The notes under the pieces are model-generated. The model worked only from the letters and a program-made list of their open reading frames with translations, searched no databases and was not told where the DNA came from. The position numbers were made by a program, and so were the translations under genes. This document shows positions 35,172 through 46,791 of a DNA stretch of 64,000 nucleotides, one piece after another. Location of the stretch: assembly GCA_030737875.1 (NCBI GenBank), contig CM060910.1, positions 251,132,427 to 251,196,426 of the forward strand, written 5' to 3'. Within the stretch, counting starts at the first letter, position 1, and every line of letters starts with the position of its first letter. Source of the stretch: Allium sativum. Lineage: Eukaryota > Streptophyta > Magnoliopsida > Asparagales > Amaryllidaceae.

Positions 35172-38100
35172 TACTACAAGAAAATTGATTTTTTGTTGCA
35201 AAAATCTGTGGCTTTTCTTCGCAAAGGCAACCAAAGGCGTTTTCACTCACAAGACAAACGCGGCAAAACAAAATTTCACTTCCCGCCTAACAAAATATTG
35301 TCGTGTTGTCAAAAACAAATGTAACCGCCCATTTTATATTCCTCTCCCCTCATACTTCGGAAAATTCAACCCTAGTTCACTTCCCTAAGTTCACTTTTTG
35401 CTAAACAAAATTTTCCTCCCTTTTAATCGTGCTCAAATTTAAGCAACATCTAGCACAAACTCCTTAAGTCCTACCGCTTTTTATCTGATTTTAGGTAAAT
35501 TTACGATTCGTCGCTGTCTCATGAAAATTTATTCATCCTAAACCCAAACACATTTTTCCTTATTCTTCTCATGTGCTTTAGGTTGGGACGCTTAAGCCCT
35601 AAAGGCATGTCTTGCAATAAAACTGCTGCGTAACATTGATTTTGCTTCGCATTTTGTCTTTGATTCAGCTAGGTTATCATCTTAATCGTTGTCAATGCAT
35701 CGTGCGACATTACATGCCATTTAAAAAGTAAGGTCAGATCTGTTGTTGGCTGATTTGTTGCGATTATGATTTATATTACCGCCTTCCTATAGAAATTTGA
35801 TTAATTGTTTTGCCTTTTTTTCTTTGTTAGGGTTGCTGATGGATGTAAACAACAGGTGAAATATTGTACTTAGATGAAATTGACCAACTCTTGAATGGTA
35901 GCTCATTGTTAAATGGGTTAATAGTTATTTATATGTTTTTATACGTCAAATATTTGAGGTGGATCATCATTTTGAAGAATTAAATATTCTGAAGAAAGAA
36001 CTTGGCTCTATTAAAGGTAATTTTACCTTTTTCCTTTAATATCATTACTTTTAAATTTAAAGAAGAGCAATTGAGTTAACGTGTTTCAAATTCCAAAACA
36101 TGACATTGAAAAACTTATTTGATGCTGGCATTGTTCAGGTATGTTTGTTTGTAATTTTAAACATATTGTCAGGTGTAAACTAATTTGGTACTTGTGTAAT
36201 TGCAAAAAAAGAATTACCTGAACCAAAATGGTGTTTGGTATTTAAGACAGAGGACCAGATCTGATCTTAACTTATGTGCCCCTCCAACAAAAACAAATTA
36301 TTTTTTGATCAAAAGTCCATTATGCTTATTATATTATAACAAGGAATTTGCTGCTAATCATATGCTTATGTGTCAATCATTTATCTGAAAAATATCGAGG
36401 CAGGGAAGATTGGGTTTGGGTGATTTGCTCCCATTTGGGTGTCGAGATAATATTAAACAAAATGTGGAAAGTTGTACTTAGTTCGGGAAGGAAGATAAAC
36501 AATTTTGCATAAAGTGGACACTTATCTCCAAATTATATTACTTGCCTTATATATGATCCCACTTTGGTTTGCTAATTTCAGTAAACAAGTTTATAGTCTA
36601 GACGGTAACTATGAAAATCACCGCCCAAACTAGTGAAAATATTATTATATTAGCAATTTTGAATTTATATTGCAGTAAATGCATTTGTTTTCAGCTAGGG
36701 CTTTTATATTAACAATGAATTTACTATCATAATACCAATAACAAACAATTGGTAATCAAAGACACTATCTTGGAACTAGTACTAAGGTAACTATTTTGTG
36801 AATTTACCATCATAAAACGGTGATTGATTGCGAGAAATATTTTGGATTTGTTTAGTATGATGGGTTTGCAGCTATAAAACATTAATTCATGCAGTTTAGG
36901 TACGTAGTAATTAAGTAGGAACATCATATGGCCATTCCTTGTAAAACATTTAAACCCACTCTGTTTGTATGAAAAAAATTCATCACTGAATAAATATAGA
37001 TTTGCAGTCGACTCCAAGAGAAGGGTGCGTTTGGATATTTTTTTCCTTTTTTTCTTTAAAATAAATAAAGAATAAAAATATAGGGCAATCAACCTAGCTG
37101 AATAGACTTGTAGACTCTCTTTCATTCAATTGATAATATGTAGGATCACAACGACTTGAAAACAATACAGGGCAATGGTCATGTTCTCTTGTGGATATTA
37201 GAGAGTGAGTGATTAGGTTTCACTTAAGTTTACGTTCAGTAACAAAAGAAAAGACAGAATGGCAATGGACGTTCATTTGAAGCCCACAGACTTAATACTG
37301 AGAGCTAGCGGGTATTCATTTTTTGTTGTAATAAACAGGTTAGGTACCATGAATGCAGCAGCCGGTAGAATTTCATAGTTTAAAATTAAAAGTTTTGAAG
37401 CTGACAGTTCCAACCTATCACGACTACCATGAATCCAAAGTTCTGAAGCTGACAGTTCCAACCTTCGAGTACACAAATGCCTATCCAGCAGCAGCTCAAC
37501 TAGTCTGAGATTGTTTAAACCGCAGCTTGAAGCACAAATCCGAACTTGTGTTTATGGTTCATAGAGCATTCTTTTTACGGTGAAAATTTTCTTAGCTTAT
37601 GTAAAAGATGACTGTTATAACTATACTCATATTTTTATGTAAATTTAAACGATTGAATTCTAGTTAGTTGATTGAATTGTCAGTTGATGATTTAAATTAA
37701 CACTGACATCTTGGAATTAATACTAAGGTGTGTAACAGTGTTAACTTATACACTGCTTTTTTAGTCAAAACCCTGACTACTCTGTTTGGAGATGGTAATA
37801 AAGGGCTGGAGTTATAGATGTTCCTTTAAATATCTGGAGTCCCTCTGTGTAGCTATTTCATCATAGTATCATAATTTTAAATTACAATTGTGGAATTTCT
37901 TTAGCTTTACGAGGACAAATCCCACATCTTTAATCCGGTTTCTTTTGCTGGTTGATAGAAGATGATTCGATTTTACGTATGTTTGCCTGTAATTGCCGCT
38001 ATGCTTTTATGAATGATGCTTAACGAGAAACATGATTGATTACAGATGCTTGAATGATGATATGGGGCCTTAACAAAATTGAGTTTAATTTGAATCTGAT

Positions 38101-38475
38101 ACTGACAAAACTACCTTTGTTCTGATGTTGTAGGTGGAATGGTCTGTTCGATGATGCTTTACGATATCTTATGTTATTTTTGCTGATGTGCATGTCAAAC
38201 GTTGGTTATGTGGATCAAAGAAGATTGTAATGGTAGTGTTGCCATGGTGCTAGGTGCCAATCATATTAAAGGTGCTTGTCTTATTTTAAGTGTGGACGAA
38301 ACAATGAAAAACCCAAAGTATATTTTTTTTGTCTTCCTTGCCAGTGCATAATTGAAGGTTGCATTCCTGCAGCTACGTATTCTTACATGGAAACCATGTG
38401 AAGGTCTTGAGACCATTAAAAACCTTAATCTCTTAGTGTGGTTAATGTAATTCAACTCCAGTTTTTATAAAGCTG

Positions 38476-38653
38476 TCAAGTGAAATAACCAAGAAACAAT
38501 GGTATTCATCATTCATTTTTATAACTGTAACCAAGCTAATGTTATAAAGTGGGTGCTTGTATGTGTATATGTGTCACTATAAAGCTAAATTACCATTGAA
38601 CTATACATAGTTGGTATGTTTGCTATTATGTTTTGTCCTTCCAGATCACCTCA
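38476..38653. repeat. ~175 bp direct repeat, copy 1 (inside CACTA)
   Basis: From TCAAGTGAAATAACCAAG to TTTTGTCCTTCCAG; matches 45148-45317 with a few substitutions. The two copies now lie on either side of solo LTR D. The copy is part of a local tandem duplication in the CACTA body that predates D. Confidence 0.85.
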
Positions 38654-40611
38654 CACATATTGAGTGTAATATATGGCCGGTTATTCCATGTACAACCAAA
38701 CCTAATGTAAATACACCAAACGGAATACCTTTTTCTTATGAATTCTTTAGGGACTGAGCTCCATCTTGTGTGTAATAACCCGGAAATCCGAGCCAATTTA
38801 AAATTTTTATTTTGGCAATTTTAATGAATTTTGAATATTTAAAGTGAATTATTTTAAATAATAACAACGAGAAATCTATTTTGAATAGAATTAGAGCGTA
38901 TATTTATTTGAATCGTCGTTAGAATATAAATATTTTATTTTAATTATAAAAGAAATTGAAAATGGCACGGTAGTTCAAAAATTCGATTTCAAAGTTCAAA
39001 TGAACGTGCAGGATTCAACATAAACCGGATTTTAGCGAAATCAAAAATATTAGAATCTATTTGAAAATATCTTCCCAATGAATCCGAAGAATTGAAATTT
39101 CATAGCGGGAATAAAAAGATATGCCCAGTTGAAAATTCAGAATAGTCGCTATGGAAAATATAGCCCTTAAAAATGGAAATTTTGCAAACGACCTCTATTT
39201 TCTACGAAACCACTTTTGTTGGATCCGAGATGTCAAGTTATTTCCAGATTCCAAAATTCGTAATTTTCTGAATCAAAATGTGAGCATGGCAAAAGAAAAC
39301 GTGTCTTGGCAGTTTCTATCAATTTGGATCGACCAGAAAATGGCCATTTTTCAAACGATCTCAGAATTTGACGAAATTAGTTTTTTTAGGACTGTATCGG
39401 CAATACGAAGCTAGAAATAATTTTTTTGGAATTTTTAGAGTCCGTATGTGATCCCAGTAAATTGAAATGTACGTTAAAATTGAATATATAGATTAATATT
39501 TTAATTTAAACGAAAACTGATCGAAACAGCCAAACTGGCTTACGATACATATCCCTTTATGTTCGGAATGGGGGTAATTAGCTAGGGGCGACAGTCGTTG
39601 GGATTCGATTGGAGTTTGTGGTGTTAAACAAGTAAGTGATAAATTAAAATATTATTAAATTATAAAATATAATAAAACCCCCTCCCTTGCATTCTCCTAA
39701 GTCAAACCCCCCCCCCCCATCAGTAATCATTCAGATCGATTTTTAAAAAGAAAAAAAGAAACAACAAGGGTTCCCCGTCGCCCACCCTGCGCCACCATCG
39801 GTGTGCAGCGCTGCCCCTCCTCCTGGTGTCGCGCGAGTGCCAGAGAACCCCCCACCCCCCCGGTCGAACTCCTCTCTCCTTCAGGTGAAAACCCTAGCCC
39901 CCTTTTGCGTCTAAGACCGCCACGCCCTGGCATCTGGGACCCGCCGACCACCACCACAAGGTCTTGCCCCCGCCTGAGCACCTGCGCCACCTCCACAGAC
40001 CACCCACAACCCAACTCCGACGATGAAACCCCCCTCTCTCGATCTCAACTGTATGTCTTTATTTTTGCTTATTTATTTTTGTTTTTCAGTTTTAATACAA
40101 ATGCTATGATAAAAATAGGATTTTTAATCAAGAAAGATTGATTTTTCATAATAGAAAGGAGCGATTTTTATTTAGGAAAATATACGATTTTCAAACTAGA
40201 AAGGTACGATTTTTAAAGTAGCAAATATAATATTTTTAAACGAGTAAAGATTAGATTTTTAAAAGTGATAAAAGCTTGATTTTTATAGAAAGAAAAGAAG
40301 AAAGTTAAGATTTTCAAAAGTAGAAGAAAGTTAAGATCTTTATTATGTATGGAGCGTCATAAAAATATGATTTTTATATATGTTGTAACGAAATAAAAAT
40401 TTAATTTTTATATATATGAAGTAGTGTTATAAAAATATAATCTTTATAATGAAAACATTGTTTTAAAGATGCCATTTTTATCATCTTGAAAACGAAGTAA
40501 AAATATGTGATTTTTATATATGTAGTGAATACGGGCAACGAAAGTGACAAAAGGCGAGAACGGCGAAGATTTCCTACATATGAAGAGTCGCGGCATTTGG
40601 TTTAGCTCTTG

Positions 40612-40626
40612 GTGAGAACTCCTCAC
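40612..40626. promoter_or_regulatory. GTGAG-N5-CTCAC palindrome, LTR D
   Basis: GTGAG AACTC CTCAC, with arms and spacing as in A, B, C and E. Confidence 0.55.
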
Positions 40627-41196
40627 TTTTAGTTTATTTTCTAGTTGAAATATATACTAGGATGCAGATGGTGCTTAGCAGCAGCCGACACTCGCCGTCC
40701 ACAGACCATGGATGACTTGTTTGTTTGATTGATGTGTTGTGAAATTTTATTGTGTGATGTGAAATGAATAAATATTTTACAGTTAAAAATATTATTTTTA
40801 ACGTGTATATAAAATGAAATAAATATTTATAAACAAATCGAATGATTTGTTTATGTACACACATTTGACTGATATTTATTGGGACGATAAAATTTTACAC
40901 ACCGCCCAACTGCACAAATAAAATCTGTGTCTGATTAATTAAAACCCCACACGGGTATTGGGATGATATTTGACATACACTGATCTCGATTGTTTAGTTG
41001 TATGTCAATCGATGGGTTGACAGACTGTGTAAGCGTTAATTATTTATATCTAATGCTTATGCAATTGTGTGGTGCACTCTAGATGATGGTTGATGATTTA
41101 TCGTTGCTATTGTATACATGTGTTGTATGGAATCCATATAATTAACATTATATGGTAATTGATTGGGCCTCATTCTAATTTGGAAAATAAAGAATA

Positions 41197-41425
41197 TTAT
41201 AGAATATAAATTCATGTGTTGAATAGAATATAAATTCATGTGTTGAATAGAATAAATATTCATGTGTTGAATAAAATAAATATTCATGTGTTTAATAGAA
41301 GAAAATATTCATGTGTTGAATAGAATATAAATTCATGTGTTGAATAGAATAAATATTCATGTGTTGAATAAAATAAATATTCATGTGTTGAATAGAAGAA
41401 AACATTCATGTGTTGAATAAAAACC
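41197..41425. repeat. 24 bp minisatellite (LTR D)
   Basis: About nine or ten units of 23-24 bp, core ATTCATGTGTTGAATAGAAT. Element A has two spaced copies of a related TTCATGTGTTGACAG phrase at 20341 and 20431, so D appears to have amplified a sequence that is nearly single-copy in A. Confidence 0.88.
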
Positions 41426-41669
41426 GTGTTAATTAGATTGATGCCATTTTGATGTGAACGATATTTATATCGATTTTATTCATTTTTATAATGAATATAG
41501 AAAAGGAAGTGATTTCAAAATATAACGTTTTGAAAATATTATCATTTATAGATTAATGATATGGAATATTCAATTTTGATTAGAAATTGAATATGAAGTT
41601 GAAATCGTTTTGAAAACGAATTTAAAACGATTTATTAAATACGTTTTGAAAGGAAATCGACGAAATATA

Positions 41670-41725
<56 letters not shown>

Positions 41726-44516
41726 ATGGTCTGAATAGAACGCACCGCGCCGCGGTAGTTCGCGAATTTCGACCATTGACTTCGAATGGAAATTACGGGA
41801 GATCCGACCATCGGATTCTCCTAAAATCGGAACCGTTGGGTTCGTATTGAAAAGAGCTTTCTAAAAGAAAATTAGAGATTTGAAATCTAATGGTTGGATT
41901 TGGATTTATGTCCAAATAAAATTTGGAAAAGATCTCTGTAAGTGCAGTTCGATGGTCGTTGATGGAAATCGACTGTACGGGCCTTAATAAAATTATTAAA
42001 AATAGTAATAATTTGTGTAAAATCATAAGAAATGATTTGTGAAGAATTGGGATGAAAATTTCCAAATTTGAAAAGATAAAAATAGATTTTTATCGAAATG
42101 AACTAGTTTTGAACTAGAATTATAATCCCATTTATTTTTAAAATAAATAAAGTGGATTAGAAATGGTTTTGAAAATAACTAGAATTTCCAATATATAAAG
42201 TGGAAACGGATTTGAATCGAAATTGTCTTTGGAATATTTCGATGTTGGATTTCATGATTATACAGATATTGTTATGGAAATTTGAAAGATATATTTATAT
42301 CTTTATTTCCAATACGATATTTGTTGGTCGTAGAATTTGATATTGAATATAAGCCGATATATTTTCTATTCAGAGCCTTGTATTTAATATCAAATGGGAT
42401 TTGGGTTTGTCGTGAATGGTGTCTTCATTAACACTGTTCTTAAACCCAGTTGAGAAAAAGATTAAATCTTTTTATTTAGATTTAATGAAATATACCAATT
42501 AAATGGTATTTAATTGGAATTGAATTGATTTTGGGTTTATAGTGAACGGTGTTTTAAATAACACTTGTTCTTTAACCCGATAATTAATCAAATGTGATTT
42601 TGGGTTGTCGTGAACGGTATCTTTAATAATACTGTTCTTAGACCCAACGGAGTTAAGAAAATCAGAAACTAATTGGAGATTAGTTAAGTTGAATGGTTTC
42701 TTGGGTATTGATCTAATGTTAGTTTCGGCCTTCGGAGTTAGTACTTAGGAAATTGTTCACTTGCTAAATTACGGTTAAAGGCTGATGGAATGGAATGTGA
42801 TTTTGGGTTTATAGTGAACTGTGTTTTAAATGACATTGGTTCTTTAACCCAGTTAAAAACAAAATATGACTTTCCAAGTTATATAATCATTAATATTGAT
42901 TTTTGGGAAGATTAAAACTAAGTGGAGTTTTAATGAATCTTTAATTAGATTGAAATGATCGAGAATGCAGTATCACCGGTTTTGCTCCAAGCAATAGTTA
43001 AATCTTTAATTAGATTTGAACGTGAAATGGTAATTGAATTTATCGATAACACCGTGGTGTTAGATATGAAGTATTACCAGTTTTACTTCATGGGATGAAT
43101 ATATAGGTTGGGATTGGGAAATTAAAACAAATGATTACTTCGGTAAGGTTCGTTAATCCCGACTAGTTTGGATAAACCATAATTTGGTTTGAATTGATAT
43201 TCAAAGGAAGATTAAAGAATAAATTTAAAGAATTTATCTTTGATAAAATTAATGGGAACCTCTCCCTAAGAATGTGAAATTTAGCAACTAACTGAAGATT
43301 AGTTAAGATGAATGGTTTCCTGGGTATTGATCTGATGTTGGTTTCGGCCTTCGAGTTAATATTTGGGGAATTTTTCACTTACTAATTTACGGTTAGTGAC
43401 TGATGAATTGGAATGAGGCGTATGTTGTGTTTGTGTAACACTTGTTTATTATATACGCGAGTTATTCAGAAAAACGGGGTTTATCCCATTCTAAATAACG
43501 GATTCGACGATGTGTCGAGGATGAAGACGGTGGTCGAAGACCGGAGGTCTTCACGTCGTTTGGGTGATTACTGATGATCTTGATTGGGCTGTACACCCAA
43601 GAGGAGGGAATCTGTTGGCGATCGTCCAGACGTACTTGGAGATCAATGGATATGCGAGGTACAAGGTGCCTCCGGTTTCGTTCAGACTCAGAACGAACTT
43701 GTAAATGGACCATGTGTCTGACATTGGATTTTATTTTGTGTGATTGATTTCTATTAGATATATATTTGTTTGGCGGTGGAGAATTTATTCTCTTGCTTAA
43801 CGCCCTTCTCTGAGACGTACGAGCTCAGGGGTTATATATTGATGGATATCAATCGCATTGAGTGAATTGCCTGCGTGGCATGCCTAAATGGCAAATGATC
43901 AAGGCTTTTGTTGAAAAGCAGAGTCTTGTGGTTGATGATCAAAGCACGGCCTGTGTGACATAGCTTTATGTAGCGTTGATTCGCGAGACTCACACCCCGG
44001 TTGTGAACCAGAAACGGGAGAGGGCCTCAGGGAGGTCATGCGTTTCCTTCTAGCTAGGGTGGTGTCAGTGACTTACCAGCCCTGACATTTATATTATTTT
44101 CACCTGTGTGGTTGTTGCTGTTGCAAGGCGCCTCGGATATATCGGTGACTATGTGGAGCCGATGGAGTCATTTGGCTCATTTATGCCCCAAAGGGCTGGG
44201 AAACACAGTGTTCAGGCATAATAATCCACATCGGTGGACCGGCCCTAATGATCAATGGGGAAGTTGCGGCTGTTCCTGAGGCTTGGGCTAGACAGTCTCG
44301 AATTCAGTAAGGACAATCCTTAGCCTCGGTTCACAGATGGAAATCTAATTTCCAAATACGTGACTTTACGGTTTTGATTGTAGAGCCTAGTATGGCGACA
44401 TGATATATGGTACCCATGCCGTCTAGGATTGATACATTTATATTTGAAGTTGTTTTATACACTATGCACTTATAATAGTATCAAATGATTTGTTTTTAAC
44501 GTACCAAGCATGTTTA

Positions 44517-44588
44517 GCTATTATAAGGGAAAACCCTATCCTCCGGCTTATGTTGCATTGTGTGATGGGACCTGGGTCTGATAATATC
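44517..44588 (+). other. 72-nt stem-loop (LTR D)
   Basis: GCTATTATAAG / CTGATAATATC. Relative to A (GCTGTTATAAG / CTTATAACAGC) the fourth pair is G-C to A-T on both sides; two outer or inner pairs are weakened. Confidence 0.5.
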
Positions 44589-45147
44589 TTCATTTTTTCA
44601 AAAAGCATTGCGCTGTTTTGTTATATGCACTGGTATTCTTGGGAGGAAACTCGTTCCGTGTTATACGGCGTGGTCCATTGATATATCTGATTAAAAGTAA
44701 AGCTTTGAATAACTGTTTTAGTCCTCACACCAGTCACATGACTGACCTGGAGTTTATCGTTTAACCTAAACTCTAGGTGCCCTTATTTTGACACGGGCAG
44801 CTAGTAGTTTTGGTTTTGCAGATTTATATTCACAGGATCCTGATTTACAGCTGGAACGATATCTGGAAAGCTCTGTATCTATATATCTCTTTTGGTTGTG
44901 TATTGTACTATTTTTCGCTGTAGTAGTGTATTTAAATCTCTGATGTATAATATTTATTCATACTATGTATATTCTTGTATCCTGATGGAATTGTTGTAAT
45001 TAACAATGTAATGTTCTTCTGTTTGGATTCCAATTTGTCGTGTTCTCAAAACAATCAGGGGTTTCGAACGGTCTTGGTCGGTTTAGCGATCAATTCAGAT
45101 CGAGCGAAATTCTTAGTGCATTGTGCCTCTTCATCGGATCAGCTAGC

Positions 45148-45317
45148 AAGTGAAATAACCAAGAAACAATGGTATTCATCATTCAATTTTATAACTATAA
45201 CCAAGCTAATGTTATAAAGAGGGTGTTTATATGTGTACATATGTCACTATAGAGCTAAATCACCATTGAACTATACATAGTTGGTGTGTTTGCTATTGTG
45301 TTTTGTCCTTCCAAATT
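45148..45317. repeat. ~175 bp direct repeat, copy 2 (inside CACTA)
   Basis: Matches 38476-38653. It begins GCAAGTGAAATAACCAAG and ends TTTTGTCCTTCCAA. Confidence 0.85.
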
Positions 45318-45432
45318 TAGGGACTGAGCTCCATCTTGTGCTTCTTCATCGGATCAGCTTGTAAGTTTTCTTATGAATTCTATAGGGACTGAGCTCCATC
45401 TTTTGCCTCTTCATCGGATCAGTTGGTAAGTT
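45316..45432 (+). repeat. Repeated exon-like unit with donor sites
   Basis: Two copies of AGGGACTGAGCTCCATCTT followed by CTCTTCATCGGATCAG, each running into a (C/T)TxGTAAGTTTTC splice-donor-like site (45360 and 45424). A third copy is split by LTR D (38750-38770 continued at 45121-45142). Each copy resembles the end of a small exon. Its origin is unknown, and it could be captured host sequence amplified within the CACTA element. Confidence 0.5.
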
Positions 45433-46039
45433 TTCGTTTCTACTTGTTTTTAGATTGCTTTCATCCTTATTTTTGTATGAAATTTCCAAATTATTACGGG
45501 AACAGGTAAGCTATATTATGGATTCATTATTCTATCTCTTTTCTGGTTTATAGTAAATTCAAGCAGTACTTAATATATTGAATTATCAATGTTTGGTTAA
45601 ATTAGATTTGCATGTTGAAATTTGCAGAAATTGGAAAACTTGACGAGCCTGAAAGCACATGGAAACATTTATGATGTTTATGTGGGCTCAAAATTTCTTG
45701 TGTTCACTTAATTGTGATCCACATAAATCTGTTTTGAAATTGAGATATTTGTACAGGAGGTTTCTATATGTATTAATATTAATCAGCACTCACCAATTCT
45801 TAGTATTTACACTTGTCGACTTTGGAAACTCACTTTATAACTTGTAAATGTGTGACTAACTTTTTGAATGTGTATGTATGTTTGAATGTATATGTTGTGG
45901 ATCTTTGAACATGTATGTATTTTGTGGTTGTTTAGTATGTATTTTGTGGTTGTTTAGTATGTATTTTGTGGTTGCTTAATATTATAGAAACAAAATAGAC
46001 TACTAAAAGGAAATAATTGCATGAAAAATAGAGCAATTT

Positions 46040-46367
46040 AATCAATTATTTCTAGCGGTGTTTTAAAAGCGCTACAGAAATACATGTAGTGGCGTCGAGT
46101 AAACGCTACCGTAAATCAGGGCTAAAACTGGAAATTATATTAGTAGCATCAGAAAGCTTTTTTATGGCGTTTTTGAAGCGCTATAGAAATATTTATGGTG
46201 GCGTTTTTAATACGTTACAATAAAAGCATCTACAGTGACGCTTAAATAAAATGCAACAAAGAAAATTATTTTTAGTGGCATGTTTTCTCGTAATGATTAT
46301 CAAAATGCCACCAAAAATGATTAGTGACGTTTTTTGAGTGCTACAAAAAATCATTTTTCTTGTAGTG
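46040..46367. repeat. CACTA right subterminal repeats
   Basis: Several copies, in both orientations, of TAG(T/C)GGCGTTTTTnnAAGCGCTACAgAAAT-like units (around 46053, 46086, 46166, 46197, 46230, 46324), then the terminal inverted repeat. In this superfamily such repeats bind the transposase accessory protein. Confidence 0.7.
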
Positions 46368-46791
46368 CTTCCTTATTACCATCCAAAACAACTAGTGCGG
46401 AAATATCATCGCCATCTATCTTTAAGTTAACTAAAGTATCAGCTTCTAATAATACATCAATAGGCTGGATAGATTCTACAGAGTTATTCATCTATCGCAA
46501 ATCTATTAATGTAGCATCTAGGAACCTAGATAGAGAATCACCTGAGGCATGTATGTTGAAAGTATCAGTGCAGGGAATGAGGAGTCTGGCAAGATGGCAG
46601 GTAAGGAAACAATATCACTCAATAGAGAAGTGAGAGGATTAAGAGCAACAATTGTTACCAAAACAGACAGCGTAGATGTATCCGTACTTCTTGAACTAGT
46701 TGAAAGAAAACCCTTGATTTCAGCACATCGGGTTCAGATCCAATAGTACGTGGAGACACGTCAAGTGGCGAACCAACGACTAGGGCACGGC
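46368..46791 (-). pseudogene. DUF4283 coding remnant, segment 2 of 3
   Basis: On the minus strand the stretch next to the CACTA element reads as an acidic leader ending ISALVVLDGNKE. It is in frame with KSMWPHNIIIDGMG on the far side of the insertion, so the CACTA element split one reading frame. Upstream, SPLDVSPRTIGSEPDVLKSR continues a Ser/Pro-rich N-terminal region, with a frameshift before the leader. It is bounded at 46791 by solo LTR E. The plus-strand frames here (46334-46633, 46549-46746) are shadows. Confidence 0.55.

Larger units (their letters stand above)
38771..45120 (+). mobile_element. Solo LTR D, 6.35 kb, plus strand
   Basis: TSD TTGTG at 38766-38770 and 45121-45125. Starts TGTAATAACCCGG and ends ...GCGAAATTCTTAGTGCA. 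The first ~700 nt match LTRs A and C, and near the end CGGTTTAGCGA...GATCGAGCGAAATTC matches the end of C. It carries the GC-rich island (39760-40050, then GTATGT at 40051), the GTGAG palindrome, a 24 bp minisatellite in place of the 27 bp array, the stem-loop (44517-44588) and TTTTGCAG at 44821. No internal domain remains, so it is a recombination product. It lies within the CACTA element between copies of a tandem duplication. Confidence 0.93.
35172..46367. mobile_element. Non-autonomous CACTA (En/Spm-type) transposon
   Basis: The left end TACTACAAGAAAATTGA and the right end (reverse complement CACTACAAGAAAAATGA) are CACTA-type terminal inverted repeats; the first left base has changed from C to T. 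They are flanked by 3 bp duplications CTT (35169-35171 and 46368-46370). Without solo LTR D the element is about 4.8 kb. The right subterminal 300 bp is packed with variants of a TAGTGGCGTTTTT...CGCTACA motif, as expected for transposase-binding repeats. No TNP2- or TNPA-like protein was recognised. The body (35500-38470) shows intron/exon-like transitions and may hold captured host sequence of unknown origin. It interrupts the DUF4283 pseudogene. Confidence 0.85.
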
